Origin: Polluticaenibacter yanchengensis
GTDB lineage: Bacteria > Bacteroidota > Bacteroidia > Chitinophagales > Chitinophagaceae
Length of the DNA: 64,000 nucleotides
Assembly: GCA_027854065.1 (NCBI GenBank)
Contig: JAQGEF010000008.1
Span: 124,001-188,000 of the forward strand
Reading direction: 5' to 3'
The first letter of the stretch is position 1, and the number at the start of each line of letters is the position of its first letter. Below the pieces are notes generated by a model that did no database searches, had not been told where the DNA came from, and worked only from the letters and a program-made list of their open reading frames with translations. Shown here in pieces: positions 9,370-19,400 of the stretch. Both the position numbers and the translations under genes were made by a program.

Positions 9370-9657
9370 ATGTTTTCAAAAAATGACCGTTATTTAGAAG
9401 CATTTAAAATTATTATCCCGGCCTTAACTATTCTTGGATACCTGGTCTTTTACAGTATTAAGAAGTTTGCAGATGATTTTGATCTTATTTTTATACCAAT
9501 TGGTATTTGTATTCTCAATCTTATATTGATTGGAATGGTTTGCTACGGTATCTGGATAAAGAAAACAATCCTTAAAGCGGTTAACTGGCAATGGGTTATT
9601 CTGAACTTAATTTTGAATATCCTGTTTTTGTTTATGGAAACGGCAATGATAGAATAG
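9370..9657 (+). CDS. Small hypothetical membrane protein (three transmembrane segments)
   Basis: A 95-residue protein I do not recognise. Hydrophobic stretches at about residues 13-30, 39-62 and 73-91 predict three membrane helices, with charged loops (KKFADDFD, IKKTIL) between them. It is isolated between two minus-strand genes, in a 607-bp space. Codon use looks like the neighbourhood. No functional motif is visible. Confidence 0.6.
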   Translation: MFSKNDRYLEAFKIIIPALTILGYLVFYSIKKFADDFDLIFIPIGICILNLILIGMVCYGIWIKKTILKAVNWQWVILNLILNILFLFMETAMIE

Positions 9658-9699
9658 AAGGGAATAAGGGTATGGACAATATTCAGTATTGAATTTTGG

Positions 9700-9731
9700 A
9701 AAACAATAAAGGCTGCCCTTTTGGACAACCT
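9700..9731 (-). terminator. Intrinsic terminator after the calcineurin-type phosphoesterase gene
   Basis: On the minus strand AGGTTGTCC pairs with GGGCAGCCT (two G-U pairs, AAAA loop), followed by TTATTGTTTT. It marks the end of the minus-strand SusCD locus. Confidence 0.7.
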
Positions 9732-9757
9732 CTATTACTTTGTTTCAGGACTAACAA

Positions 9758-11323
9758 TTATTGGACAGTGACGTCTTTTTTAGCTGTAAAAGTTCTTCCA
9801 AACATATCTTTGGCTTTTACTTCTATGGTGTATTTACCCGGTTTCATGTTTTTTGGAAATACGGCTTCATACAGGTGTGTAGAATTAGATGGTAAGCTTG
9901 GTCGCCTGTTACCGGTCAGCTTAGTCGCTTTATCCCATTCTACCATGGCTGCAGTATAGCCAGGGTCAATTGTTTCTACATACTTCATTTTTTTCCAACC
10001 ACCCTTGCCAAATTTTATTTCCAGCTCACTTTTTTCATGTCCCATAAAGAAGTTGGCATATACTCTTGCAGAGCCGGGTTTGCTACCTGATAATGTATTT
10101 GGCGAATAAATATCCACCTGGTAACTGCTGTCTTTATCTACTACTTTATAATCAATGGTGTATTGGTTATCGTTAAAATGAATGAAAGCGTAACCTTTAG
10201 GCGTACCATCTCTCATGGTAGAAACCGGAATGCCTTTGGCATTGAATGCTCCTGAATACCAGTCGCCGGATGTGGTACCTACATTGTATTCATGGTGAGG
10301 TTTCTTAGCCAACCAGCCATCTTTGGCATCATAAAAATTCTGACGCTGTAAATGGGTATGAGCGGATAATGATAATGTATGCTCATAATCTTTTAAAAGG
10401 GTGAATAAATGTTTGCGATGCTCTAAATTAAAAGCTTCATCTCCTTCTGTAAATAAAGGAATATGAAATGCCAGTACAACCAGTTTTTCCTTCGGTACTA
10501 ATTTCAGGTCATTCTCAATAAATTTTAACTGGTTCTCCCTGAATCCTCCCCAGTAACCTTTACCGTCTCTAGGGTCCGGGTAGATGATATCATCCAAAAT
10601 GATGAAGTGCACATTGCCATAATTGAAAGAATAGTTGGCAGGCCCGAAGTTGGCTTCAAATGTTTCATCACTTAAAGAATCAGATACGGCATCGTAATTC
10701 ATATCATGGTTACCCATTACATTGAACCATGGAATGCCCACTTTCTGAGTTGCCTGGATATACGGATTATGTAAATCTAACGCATCGCCTACAAGGTCGC
10801 CCAAACTTAGGCCGAACTGTACATTTTTAATGCCTTCTACTTCGGATACCACACCTTTGGCAAAGTATTCAATTTCTTCCAAGGTGTACGGTTGAGGATC
10901 TCCGAAGATTAAGCTGGTGAAAGATTTATTTTCAGCAGCCGGCAGCAACGCAAAATCCACAGATTTTGGTAATGGTCCGGTTGGGTCAACGCCTTTGTAT
11001 TTAAAGCTGGCAGGAGATCCTTCAGGTTTGTGGTTATAATAGAATAATGGCAACTGTGTTTTGGCAACCGGTAAATTATAGTTGGCTGGCTTTATAACAA
11101 AAATGATATTGTCATTACCAACGGGAAGGGTATATTTTCCTTGTGCGTCGGTCATGGCTACTTCTGTACCATTTGATACACCGATACCGGCAATACCTTT
11201 TTCTTTTTTGTCGCGTTTGCCATTGCTGTTCGCATCTTCATACACGTACCCGCTTACACTTGTTTGAGCAAAGGCAGTTAATGTAAATCCTGCCGAAATT
11301 AATAAAATAAGAAACTTTTTCAT
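9758..11323 (-). CDS. Calcineurin-like phosphoesterase with N-terminal SdrD/CalB-N-like domain
   Basis: A 521-residue exported protein (signal peptide MKKFLILLISAGFTLTAFAQ). Residues 22-95 form a beta-sandwich of the SdrD-B/CalB-N kind (YVYEDANSNGKRDKKEKGIAG). The metallophosphoesterase core follows with GDPQP (D142), GDLVGD (D176), GNHD (205-207), AFH (H287) and AHTH (H322, H324), all metal ligands present. The C-terminal ~170 residues match the calcineurin C-terminal domain of this family. It probably hydrolyses phosphomonoesters or diesters in the periplasm or at the surface. It is the last gene of the minus-strand SusC/SusD locus but is separated from the phosphodiesterase gene by a 638-bp repeat-filled gap, so it may have its own promoter. 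Confidence 0.9.
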   Translation of the reverse strand: MKKFLILLISAGFTLTAFAQTSVSGYVYEDANSNGKRDKKEKGIAGIGVSNGTEVAMTDAQGKYTLPVGNDNIIFVIKPANYNLPVAKTQLPLFYYNHKPEGSPASFKYKGVDPTGPLPKSVDFALLPAAENKSFTSLIFGDPQPYTLEEIEYFAKGVVSEVEGIKNVQFGLSLGDLVGDALDLHNPYIQATQKVGIPWFNVMGNHDMNYDAVSDSLSDETFEANFGPANYSFNYGNVHFIILDDIIYPDPRDGKGYWGGFRENQLKFIENDLKLVPKEKLVVLAFHIPLFTEGDEAFNLEHRKHLFTLLKDYEHTLSLSAHTHLQRQNFYDAKDGWLAKKPHHEYNVGTTSGDWYSGAFNAKGIPVSTMRDGTPKGYAFIHFNDNQYTIDYKVVDKDSSYQVDIYSPNTLSGSKPGSARVYANFFMGHEKSELEIKFGKGGWKKMKYVETIDPGYTAAMVEWDKATKLTGNRRPSLPSNSTHLYEAVFPKNMKPGKYTIEVKAKDMFGRTFTAKKDVTVQ

Positions 11324-11379
11324 TGAACTTTTGTTATTGTCTATTTACTAATTTTTTTATGTTCTGACACTTATTATCC

Positions 11380-11510
11380 GGGGCTGTCATCACCCGTAGT
11401 CTTATGCTACTTTAGTCCGGCGTGCTTTTGGCTTGGCTACGCCCGGTGCTCCTTCTTCGCACTGGCTCGTGCCTCGCCACCAACGCATGCCGCAGCCTTT
11501 GGACATTTGC
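11380..11510 (+). repeat. GC-rich intergenic repeat, copy B
   Basis: Starts GGGGCTGTCATCACC and ends CGCATGCCGCAGCC. Close to copies A, C and E over the core (TCCGGCGTGCTTTTGGCT, then CTCGCCACCAACGCATGCC). It lies in the 638-bp gap 11324-11961, which also holds copy I, a short fragment of the element seen at 59741 (11536-11556), and no credible gene. Confidence 0.8.
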
Positions 11511-11724
11511 ATTTCTATTTTACTTACTCTGCCATGTCATTCGCAGCGAAGAATTTCATTCTAATTTCTGAACGATGTGAAGGAAATTGCCTGCATGTTA
11601 GCAATGGAATCTTTCTCCCGTTCTTATCAAATTCAAAGCAGCTTTAATTTCACCTCGTCAAAATGCCTGTTATTCATGCATGTTTTAGTTGCTGTTACCG
11701 TTCAATATATATTCAGAAGGCGAT

Positions 11725-11860
11725 GGGCTGCCGGATGTAGCGGGCGCCGCCAAAGCGGCGGCCACGTGCCGGCAAAAGTGCTATTGAAAATATACCGAAC
11801 AGTATATAAATTAAGTGATGCACGTGGCGATACCCCGCAGCAGCCGGAACGAATGTTGAC
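11725..11860 (-). repeat. GC-rich intergenic repeat, copy I (variant core)
   Basis: Begins GGCTGCCGGA and ends CAGCAGCCGGAAC..GTTGAC, so it reads in the minus orientation and lacks the terminal AGCCCC. The usual core is replaced by an AT-rich stretch bounded by GCCACGTGC (11761-11769) and GCACGTGGC (11820-11828), a perfect 9-bp inverted repeat. Confidence 0.65.
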
Positions 11861-11961
11861 GTGTTTTTAAATGCTGAGCGCCACTGATCTTAATCCTTCC
11901 TATCTAAGCTCTTCTGTGTGGAAAATGAACCAACAGGAGTTAGTAGAACGCTGTTAAACGG

Positions 11962-13308
11962 TTACTTAAATATTCCCGGGTAATAAATACCATCCGGTGC
12001 ATTGAATTTTATATTCAAAAGCTGTGTAACAATCGGGGCGATATCCTGTAAGCCCATTACAGGAATAACTACGCCTTTTTTGAAACCGGGGCCATAACCA
12101 ATAAATCCTGTCTGTATATTTTTGAAGTCCGGAAAGTAGCCGTGGGTGCCACCTTTTGCTGCATTTACAGGTGTTTTGCCTTTGTCTGAAGCTGAAAAAC
12201 TGAAGCCTTCACTGGCAGCTAAAGCTAATGGCACATCAGGGTCTGCCCCGATACTATCCAATTCCGCACGTTCTATAACCCGGAACATTTTCTTTTGTGC
12301 ATCCGGCAGGTTTTTAAGAATGGTGCGTACCTGTTGTACTGTCGCTTTATCATTTTTATCTTTCAGTTGTAAAAATGCGGAGCCTCCGGTTGTATGAAAT
12401 AATGCTTTCCATTTGTCTTTACTACCTGGCTGTGACGGGGTGGCAAAACCGTTATCTCTTAGCCAGATATTTGGTCTTAAACTGGTATGGATATCTACGA
12501 ATCCGTGATCTCCCACTATCAGTATGGCTGTACTGTCTGTAAGCCCGGCTTTGTTCACAGATTCGATAATGGTCCTGACAGCTCTGTCAGCTGAAGCTAC
12601 TGCTAATCTTACTTTTAACCCGTCGCGACCTTCTTCATGTTCGAAATGGTCAGTATTAGCTAAATGAACGGCGAGGATATTTGGTTTGTATTGTTTGAAA
12701 ATATACCCGGCTAAACGCGCCATGTTTTCATCGGCGCTCAGGTAGTCGCCGTTATAATCTACTTCATTTAATGTGCCTGTCGCATTTTTTTGCGCTTCTT
12801 CAAAAAGGCCTTTTGGTGTGCTGTTTTCGCTAATGACACCTAATAACTCTTTTTTGCCGGGCCAGCTCCAGAATTCGGGGATGTTATAAGTGATGGGTGC
12901 TCCAACGGACACCGGCCAATGTACGGCTGCAGTGGTTAAGCCGGCTTGTTTGGCAGCATCCCAAAGAGTGGGCACTTTTATTTCCGAGGTTTTCCAATAC
13001 CATCGACCGGCAGTGTCCCAGGGCTCAAAATAGGTATTGTAATGGATCCCGTGCCTTATTGGCAACGCTCCGGTAATCATTGTTGTGTGTGACGGATAGG
13101 TTACACTGGGAAATACGCCTTGTACACCTTCGGCATACACCCCTTCATTTTTCATGTGGTGCAGATTTACTGCATTCCATGCCGGGTCTTTATAAAATTC
13201 CGGTCTTAATCCATCGATGCTGATGATGATTACATATTTGGCTTTCTGACCAAATATGTAATTTCCTGCTAATAAAAATACAGCACCGAATATTATTTTC
13301 TTAATCAT
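11962..13308 (-). CDS. Ectonucleotide pyrophosphatase/phosphodiesterase (alkaline phosphatase superfamily)
   Basis: A 448-residue exported protein (signal about 1-20). It has the type I phosphodiesterase/nucleotide pyrophosphatase layout: VIIISIDGLRP (D32, metal), PSVTYPSHTT with the nucleophilic Thr70, ANTDHFEH (D220, H224) and VGDHGF (266-270). Such enzymes cleave nucleotides or phosphodiesters outside the cytoplasm. It starts 10 bp after the end of the DUF5689 lipoprotein gene, so it is in the same operon as SusC and SusD. Together with the next phosphoesterase this suggests stepwise release of phosphate from a diester; the exact substrate is inferred and unproven. Confidence 0.92.
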   Translation of the reverse strand: MIKKIIFGAVFLLAGNYIFGQKAKYVIIISIDGLRPEFYKDPAWNAVNLHHMKNEGVYAEGVQGVFPSVTYPSHTTMITGALPIRHGIHYNTYFEPWDTAGRWYWKTSEIKVPTLWDAAKQAGLTTAAVHWPVSVGAPITYNIPEFWSWPGKKELLGVISENSTPKGLFEEAQKNATGTLNEVDYNGDYLSADENMARLAGYIFKQYKPNILAVHLANTDHFEHEEGRDGLKVRLAVASADRAVRTIIESVNKAGLTDSTAILIVGDHGFVDIHTSLRPNIWLRDNGFATPSQPGSKDKWKALFHTTGGSAFLQLKDKNDKATVQQVRTILKNLPDAQKKMFRVIERAELDSIGADPDVPLALAASEGFSFSASDKGKTPVNAAKGGTHGYFPDFKNIQTGFIGYGPGFKKGVVIPVMGLQDIAPIVTQLLNIKFNAPDGIYYPGIFK

Positions 13309-13318
13309 GATGTGGTTA

Positions 13319-14845
13319 TTAATAGATCAGTTTTGTAACTATTTCCGGGTTCTCTATTTCTTCTAATGTCGATTGTTTTGTAAGCTGGTGTGTTATTTTA
13401 GCTCTTGCTTTGGTCCATCTGCCTAAAGTCATATTAAACTCGCCTCCAAATACATTAAATAAACCGGCATCGGATGGGGTGTTATAGGTAATGGCAGTAA
13501 GATTGGTGCCTGACCTGTAAAAAGGTTGCTCTTCTAAATTCAAAGGATTGATGATATCGTAGTAATCGTTATTGCAAATGCGGTAGCCTAAGCCATTGCC
13601 ATATAATGAACCTCCGGTTGAGCAGAACATCACATCTTCCGGAATGGACTCTTTTGTTACGGTGGTGCCTGCAAATACAGCTACGCCGTATGCGTTTCCT
13701 GAATTGGCTAAGAGGTTGGTGGTGGCTGTTCCGAAATCCTGGCCTGCCAATGTATGGTATGCATAAGTGGCTACCCAGTTGGCAGTTGAAATGTTGGTAG
13801 AGCTGGTGCTATTGATTAATTTGTTTGTACCGCCAACATAGAAGAAAGTACCTTTTTTAGCAAAGCCTGCAGTAATATTTATTTTGTAGGTTCTTACCTG
13901 GCCGGTGGCCCAGCCATTAACAGGAAAACCGGTTGGGGCAGAAGCGTTGGCATTGTTGGTGGTTACAACAGAGAACGGGCTCTCGGTAAAGTAAATATCT
14001 TCTGTGGCTAAAAACTGGATATATTCATTGTTGGCATCTGTTCCCTGAGGGTCATTATTCCAGCCGGTAATAATGATTTTCGGTGTTTTGTAAACAGAGG
14101 TTAATGGTACAACATCTTCCGGTTTTCTCAGTTTTAAATATGGAATGGCTTTTCCTTCGGCAGGTGCGGAGAATATGATGCCATAATAGTTGGCCATTTT
14201 ATGTTGCTGAATAGCAGCAAGCGGTGAACTGTTTTCTGTTTTAATGCTTAATAAACCAAAACCATCTGTTACCTGCTGGTCACCGTCCATTTTTTGATCT
14301 GCAGTGGGTTGGTATGTAAAGCCTCCTTTTACTATGGCTAGTAGTGTACTTTCATAATCATCGGGACGTGCAATGATCTTATCAATATTTACTCTTGAAA
14401 CATTGATTGGATTACCGGAGGATACTTTGGTTATTTTTTGAGCTGTAATATTTGATACCTGGAGGATATTGTTAACTTTATTAAGAACTGCTCCTTCAAG
14501 ATCAATGACTAAAGAATCTCCGGGTAAATAGTTTTTGGCATTGGCTCCAATGTTAATGGCGACACCGCGAAGGAAGTTTAATCGTGGATTGTTCTGAACA
14601 ATTAGTAAGCCTTCCGGAAGGTTGCCGTTTGTATGATCGGAAACAGTGATACAGGCTATTTTTGAAGAACCATATAGTGAGTTTTTATTGAGCTCTACGG
14701 GTTTGCCTTTATATAAATTTCTTAAATCGTAGATGGCAAAATACGGACTAACGACGCCACCCAGGTAAGTATCGTTCTTGTAGCAGCCGGAAAATAATAA
14801 GGCGGCTACAGAAAATGTAAAAAGATTATAAATTAGTTTTTTCAT
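13319..14845 (-). CDS. DUF5689 domain lipoprotein
   Basis: A 508-residue lipoprotein: MKKLIYNLFTFSVAALLFSGC gives a lipobox with Cys21. Residues ~30-255 match the DUF5689 domain (KPVELNKNSLYGSSKIACITVSDHTNGNLPEGLLIVQN), common in surface lipoproteins encoded after SusD homologues. The C-terminal half contains a beta-rich region (DANNEYIQFLATEDIYF) like those that follow DUF5689 and bind ligands at the cell surface. It lies 16 bp after susD and 10 bp before the phosphodiesterase gene. Probable role: surface-exposed substrate binding for the SusCD-like transporter. Confidence 0.88.
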   Translation of the reverse strand: MKKLIYNLFTFSVAALLFSGCYKNDTYLGGVVSPYFAIYDLRNLYKGKPVELNKNSLYGSSKIACITVSDHTNGNLPEGLLIVQNNPRLNFLRGVAINIGANAKNYLPGDSLVIDLEGAVLNKVNNILQVSNITAQKITKVSSGNPINVSRVNIDKIIARPDDYESTLLAIVKGGFTYQPTADQKMDGDQQVTDGFGLLSIKTENSSPLAAIQQHKMANYYGIIFSAPAEGKAIPYLKLRKPEDVVPLTSVYKTPKIIITGWNNDPQGTDANNEYIQFLATEDIYFTESPFSVVTTNNANASAPTGFPVNGWATGQVRTYKINITAGFAKKGTFFYVGGTNKLINSTSSTNISTANWVATYAYHTLAGQDFGTATTNLLANSGNAYGVAVFAGTTVTKESIPEDVMFCSTGGSLYGNGLGYRICNNDYYDIINPLNLEEQPFYRSGTNLTAITYNTPSDAGLFNVFGGEFNMTLGRWTKARAKITHQLTKQSTLEEIENPEIVTKLIY

Positions 14846-14861
14846 TGTATTGATGCTTTAA

Positions 14862-16400
14862 TTATGGTTTTTGCCACCAAACTTTGGTATTGATCTCATC
14901 GGCGCCTTGTCTTTCAACTGCTGCTCTGTAGTTTTTAGGATTTGATGATTGTACGTAAACGGGGTAGTACATGCGTGCAGGCATTTCTCCATTGTTCTTT
15001 AAACCGTTGCCTTTAGGTAATTTTGGATGGCCTGTGCGACGGTATTCGAACCATTGCTGGTTGTCGACTAAGAATAGTGCCAGGTATTTCTGCATGTGTA
15101 TCTGCTCCATTTTATCTTCAAAACTGCCCAGGTCATTCCATTCTTTATCGGACTCTGATAAGTGTTGCACGATGTCTTTTGTCCATCCTGGCATCCATAG
15201 TGTGATGCTGTTTTTGGCACCATTGTAGAAGTAAGTTTTAGGATCACCAGGGAACAGACCTTTTAATGCAAGCTCGGCTTTAATGAATTCTATTTCGGCG
15301 TAGTTCATGATCATACCCGTCATTGGCTCTGTTTGCAGGCTTACTGCTACGGCCTGGTCGGATGAATAGAAATATGATTGTCTTGTTCTTTCGCCGGTGC
15401 TTTGGGCATAGCCTGATTCGATACCTGCGTAATTGCCGGAGACCGGTGATATGCCCCAGCGGTTATTGCTTGAGCTGGAAGTGCCGTAAAGTGAATTGTA
15501 TAATGAGATATCAATTCTCGGATCCTGGGAGTCTCTTAAGTAATCTATAAAGAAGGCTGCTAATGATATGGCCCTGAAATCCTGTACTCTTAAGCGGCTG
15601 TAAGGTGATAAATAAGCGTCTATACCGGTCCATCTTAAAATTGCTGCATCAGCGTTGCTGGTCATGATGGGGTAATTGGCAGCTTCTGTTGTAAGCATGT
15701 TTTTCAGTTTTTCAACGTATTCTGCCATTTCGGGTTTGTGCGCTACTCTTAATAATAAACGTAACATTAAAGAGTTGCCAAATTTGCGCCATTTGGCTTT
15801 ATCGCCTGCATACACAAGGTCTGCGCTGGCGCTGAGTGTTTCTGTAGACGGTGATAGTCTTAATAATGTGTTGGCGGAATCCAGTTTTTTGAAAATGTCA
15901 ACATAAATGTCTTTTTGTGCATCGAACTTTGGTTCTAAGATCAAAGAGTCTCTGCCTAACGTTGCTTGTGAATAAGGAATGTCACCGTAAGTATCTGTTA
16001 AAATGGAATATACCCATGATTGACAAATTAATGATACAGCCTGGTATGCCCTGTTATAGTTAAGTGGTTCCAGTGCTTTGTCGTACATGTCTTTGTAATT
16101 GGACATGTTTGTAAAATGTCCGTTCCACTGATAGTCTGCCCAGTTGCGCCTGAAATCATACCTGAACACTTTTCCGTCGCCGTCACCGATATCTACGGTT
16201 ACCTGCATGAGTTCATTGTTAAGGTTGCGGTTACGGATCATATTGTATTCAACCGATTCCATTAACGCATTGGCCAGAAACTGTTCCGGGAATGCTTTGG
16301 TGGTTTTAGTCGGGTCGGTGTTTAGTTCTTCAAATCCTTTGTCGCATGATTGTAATGCTAAAGCAGACAATAATGCAACGGGTATAATTATCTTTTTCAT
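14862..16400 (-). CDS. SusD/RagB-family nutrient-binding lipoprotein
   Basis: A 512-residue lipoprotein, MKKIIIPVALLSALALQSC (Cys19). The start FEELNTDPTKTTKAFPEQFLANAL and internal YGDIPYSQATLG are typical of SusD-like group 2 (SusD/RagB) proteins, which cap a SusC channel and capture substrate at the surface. Helical TPR-like content is expected in the N-terminal half. It lies 25 bp downstream of the SusC gene, the usual order. The substrate is not evident from sequence; the operon suggests a phosphorylated compound. Confidence 0.93.
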   Translation of the reverse strand: MKKIIIPVALLSALALQSCDKGFEELNTDPTKTTKAFPEQFLANALMESVEYNMIRNRNLNNELMQVTVDIGDGDGKVFRYDFRRNWADYQWNGHFTNMSNYKDMYDKALEPLNYNRAYQAVSLICQSWVYSILTDTYGDIPYSQATLGRDSLILEPKFDAQKDIYVDIFKKLDSANTLLRLSPSTETLSASADLVYAGDKAKWRKFGNSLMLRLLLRVAHKPEMAEYVEKLKNMLTTEAANYPIMTSNADAAILRWTGIDAYLSPYSRLRVQDFRAISLAAFFIDYLRDSQDPRIDISLYNSLYGTSSSSNNRWGISPVSGNYAGIESGYAQSTGERTRQSYFYSSDQAVAVSLQTEPMTGMIMNYAEIEFIKAELALKGLFPGDPKTYFYNGAKNSITLWMPGWTKDIVQHLSESDKEWNDLGSFEDKMEQIHMQKYLALFLVDNQQWFEYRRTGHPKLPKGNGLKNNGEMPARMYYPVYVQSSNPKNYRAAVERQGADEINTKVWWQKP

Positions 16401-16425
16401 TGTATTGTGATGTGAGTAGTAGTGA

Positions 16426-19400
16426 TTAAAATGATACAGTTAAGTTGACACCGTAGCTCCTGGTAGATGGAAACTGGGCAATTTCAAAACCTTTTACTAT
16501 ATCGGAGCCATCTAAAGTGCCGAACTCGGGATCGAATGCCGGCCATACAGACCAGATGAATAAGTTCCTGCCATACACGCCTACTGTGGCTTTTCTTAAT
16601 CCCAGTTTCTTAAGTAGTTTGCTGTTTAATGTATAATCTAAACGTGCTTCACGGAATTTTACAAAGTCGGTAGAGAATGTATTGCCTTCTCCCTGGTTGG
16701 AACCCCAATGGGTACGATAGTATTCATCGATGTTTGTTGCAACTGTTGTGTTTGGTATATATTTTCCATCTGCGGTTTCGTTTACGCCATTTCCAATAAT
16801 ACCGCTATACCTGCCGGGGATGGTTTGTTTTAATTTACCCTGCTCGCTTAATTTGTGATTGGTTTGTGAGTGACCTACGGCACCCCATTGCATATCAAAT
16901 AAAAGATTTAAACGGAAGCCTTTGTAGCTGAAAGTATTGCCCATGCTGGCTTTTCCTTTAGGAATGGTATTGCCTAAATAGATTACTTCTTCGGTTAATA
17001 AGGCATATCCTGTCTGGGCATCATAAATAACCTGGCCATCTGGTGAGCGTTTGTAGCCGATACCGTACAAGTCTCCCATGGTGCCGCCTACTTTGGCTAC
17101 TAATTGTGATGACCCAATGGAGCGTGTCTGAAGCACGAATGTTGAATCTGCTAATTCTTCGATTCTATTGGCATTCATTGAGAAGGTAAACATGCTGGAC
17201 CAGCTGAAACCGTTTTTGTTGGTAATCTGGTTGGTGTTTAATCCTATTTCTATTCCCCTGTTACTTACTTCTCCGATATTGGTCATTTGCCTGGAAGCAC
17301 CTGCGGCGGCATCTATTATTCTTAGTAAGTGTTGATTAAAGGTATTGCCTTTGTACACGGCGATGTCCAGGCTGACTTTCTTTTTAAATAATAGTAATTC
17401 TGCCCCAAATTCGATGGTCCTTGTTTTTAATGGCTCTAGTAATAAGTTGGGGTAAGTGTTGGGGTTGGTCAATGAACCGCCGATCAAGCTGTTGGCAGAT
17501 TCGTAGGCGAATTGTGTAATGTATGGCCTTACACCTCCTGAACCTACTTCGGAAACTGATGCCCTGATTTTCGCGTAGTCAATGATTGTTGGTAAGTCGG
17601 CTACTTCTGATAAGATAAAGCTACCGTTTACAGAAGGGTAGAAGAATCCTTTTGATTTATCCGGGAATAATGGTGAAGCTAATGTACTTGTCCAGTCATT
17701 TCTTCCTGTTACGTCCAGATATAAAAAGTCTTTATAAGAAGCTGTTAACAGGAAATAGAAACTATTGATTTCAAAGTTGCTGATGGACTGGTTGGTCTTA
17801 ATGCCATATTTGTTATTGCTATGGTTATAAACACCAGGGAATGTTAATCCATCAGATGTTAGTCCGACTAACCGGTAACTGTTTTTGAGTTTGCTACCAC
17901 CAAACGTACCGGTTACATTGAAATGTTCGTTTAGTTTTCTGCTGTATTTGAACAGGAAATCGGCGCTCATTTCTTTGGAAAATATATCCTGGGAGCGATG
18001 GCTGCCTTCCGGTAACCTGGAGCCTGCGTCATATGGACGGTTTTGATACCTGTCTTCAGATGCCTGGTCTACAGAAGCTCTTACCTGTGCGCTGAAATGT
18101 TTTGAAAACTGGTAATTGGCATTGGCGCTTGCTACGAGTGTATTCCTGCTATTGGCATTGATGAATTCATAGGAAATGGCATACGGATTTTCCGGGAAGG
18201 TGGAGTAAGGGTAGAAGATCTTTTTGTTTTCCTGGCCCGGTACCCAATAATTTTTTAACCAGTCAATATTGGCATTTGGCTGCCAGAAGATGAACCAATA
18301 CATTAATGATTGGTTGCCATAACCGGCACCAGGCAGGTTATCGCTGCTTCTGAGGCCGTAATTTACTTTGGCGCTGATGGTAAATTTGTCGTTTACTTTT
18401 GAGTTTACAGATAACGCAAAGTTGGTTCTGTCGAAACCGGTATTAGGAATAATCCAGGTGTTTTGTGTGTTTGTTACAGAAAACCTGGCGGTTGTTCTGT
18501 CTGTACCTCCATCTATAGAGACACTGTTTGTAAATGTTTTACCTGTTTCAAAGAATTCTTTAACTCCTTTTTGAGCAACCCATGGGGTTCTTTCTTTGCC
18601 AATACCATTTGTTGCCGGGTCGTATTGATAAAAGTATTGCCCGTCAAACTTTGGACCATAAGCAGATGATGTGCCGGATGTGCCAGGGCCATCTTCCGTG
18701 GTGCCTCCAAATGAGTAATGTGCGGCGCCGTTTAATCCTTGTCCGTATTCGTATTGTAAATCGGGCCAACGGTTTACAGACTCAAGATTGGCATTTGAGT
18801 TGACTGTAATACCAATGCCTTTGTTCTTATTTTTCGCTCCTGCTTTTGTTGTTATAATAACGGCACCATTTGCGGCTCTTTGTCCGTAAAGGGCTGCAGC
18901 ACCGGCTCCTTTTAGTATTGTTATATTGTCTATATCTTCCGGGTTGATATCATCTAAGCCGGAGCCGTAGTCAACAGGCATGTTATCACTGCCTGTACCA
19001 TATGCGGCATTGCTGGAACCATCTCTGCGGCCTGAACCGCCATTAATTACGACACCATCCACTACAATCAGGGCCTGGTTGTCATCTGTAAGGTTATTTT
19101 CTCCACGAAGTATGATTTTTGTACTGCCCACCGGTCCTGCGTTTGAACGTAACAGGTTTAAACCTGCTACTTTACCTGATAGTGCGTCTTGCCAGTTGTT
19201 GGATATGGCTTCGGTTAATTGTTCTCCGGCTACTACTGTGGCGGCATAGCCTAATGCTTTGGGGTTTCTTTTAATCCCTAAAGCGGTTACGACAACATCG
19301 TCATCCGCTTCTGTTTTTTCATCCAGGCCGATGGTGATAAATGTGCGGCTATTTATTTTGATTTCTTTTGGCAGAAAGCCTATTGCTGTTAAGACTAATG

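Noticed and set aside
11577..11870. 97-residue plus-strand open frame
   Set aside because: It runs through repeat copy I; composition is that of the repeat and no protein-like pattern is seen.
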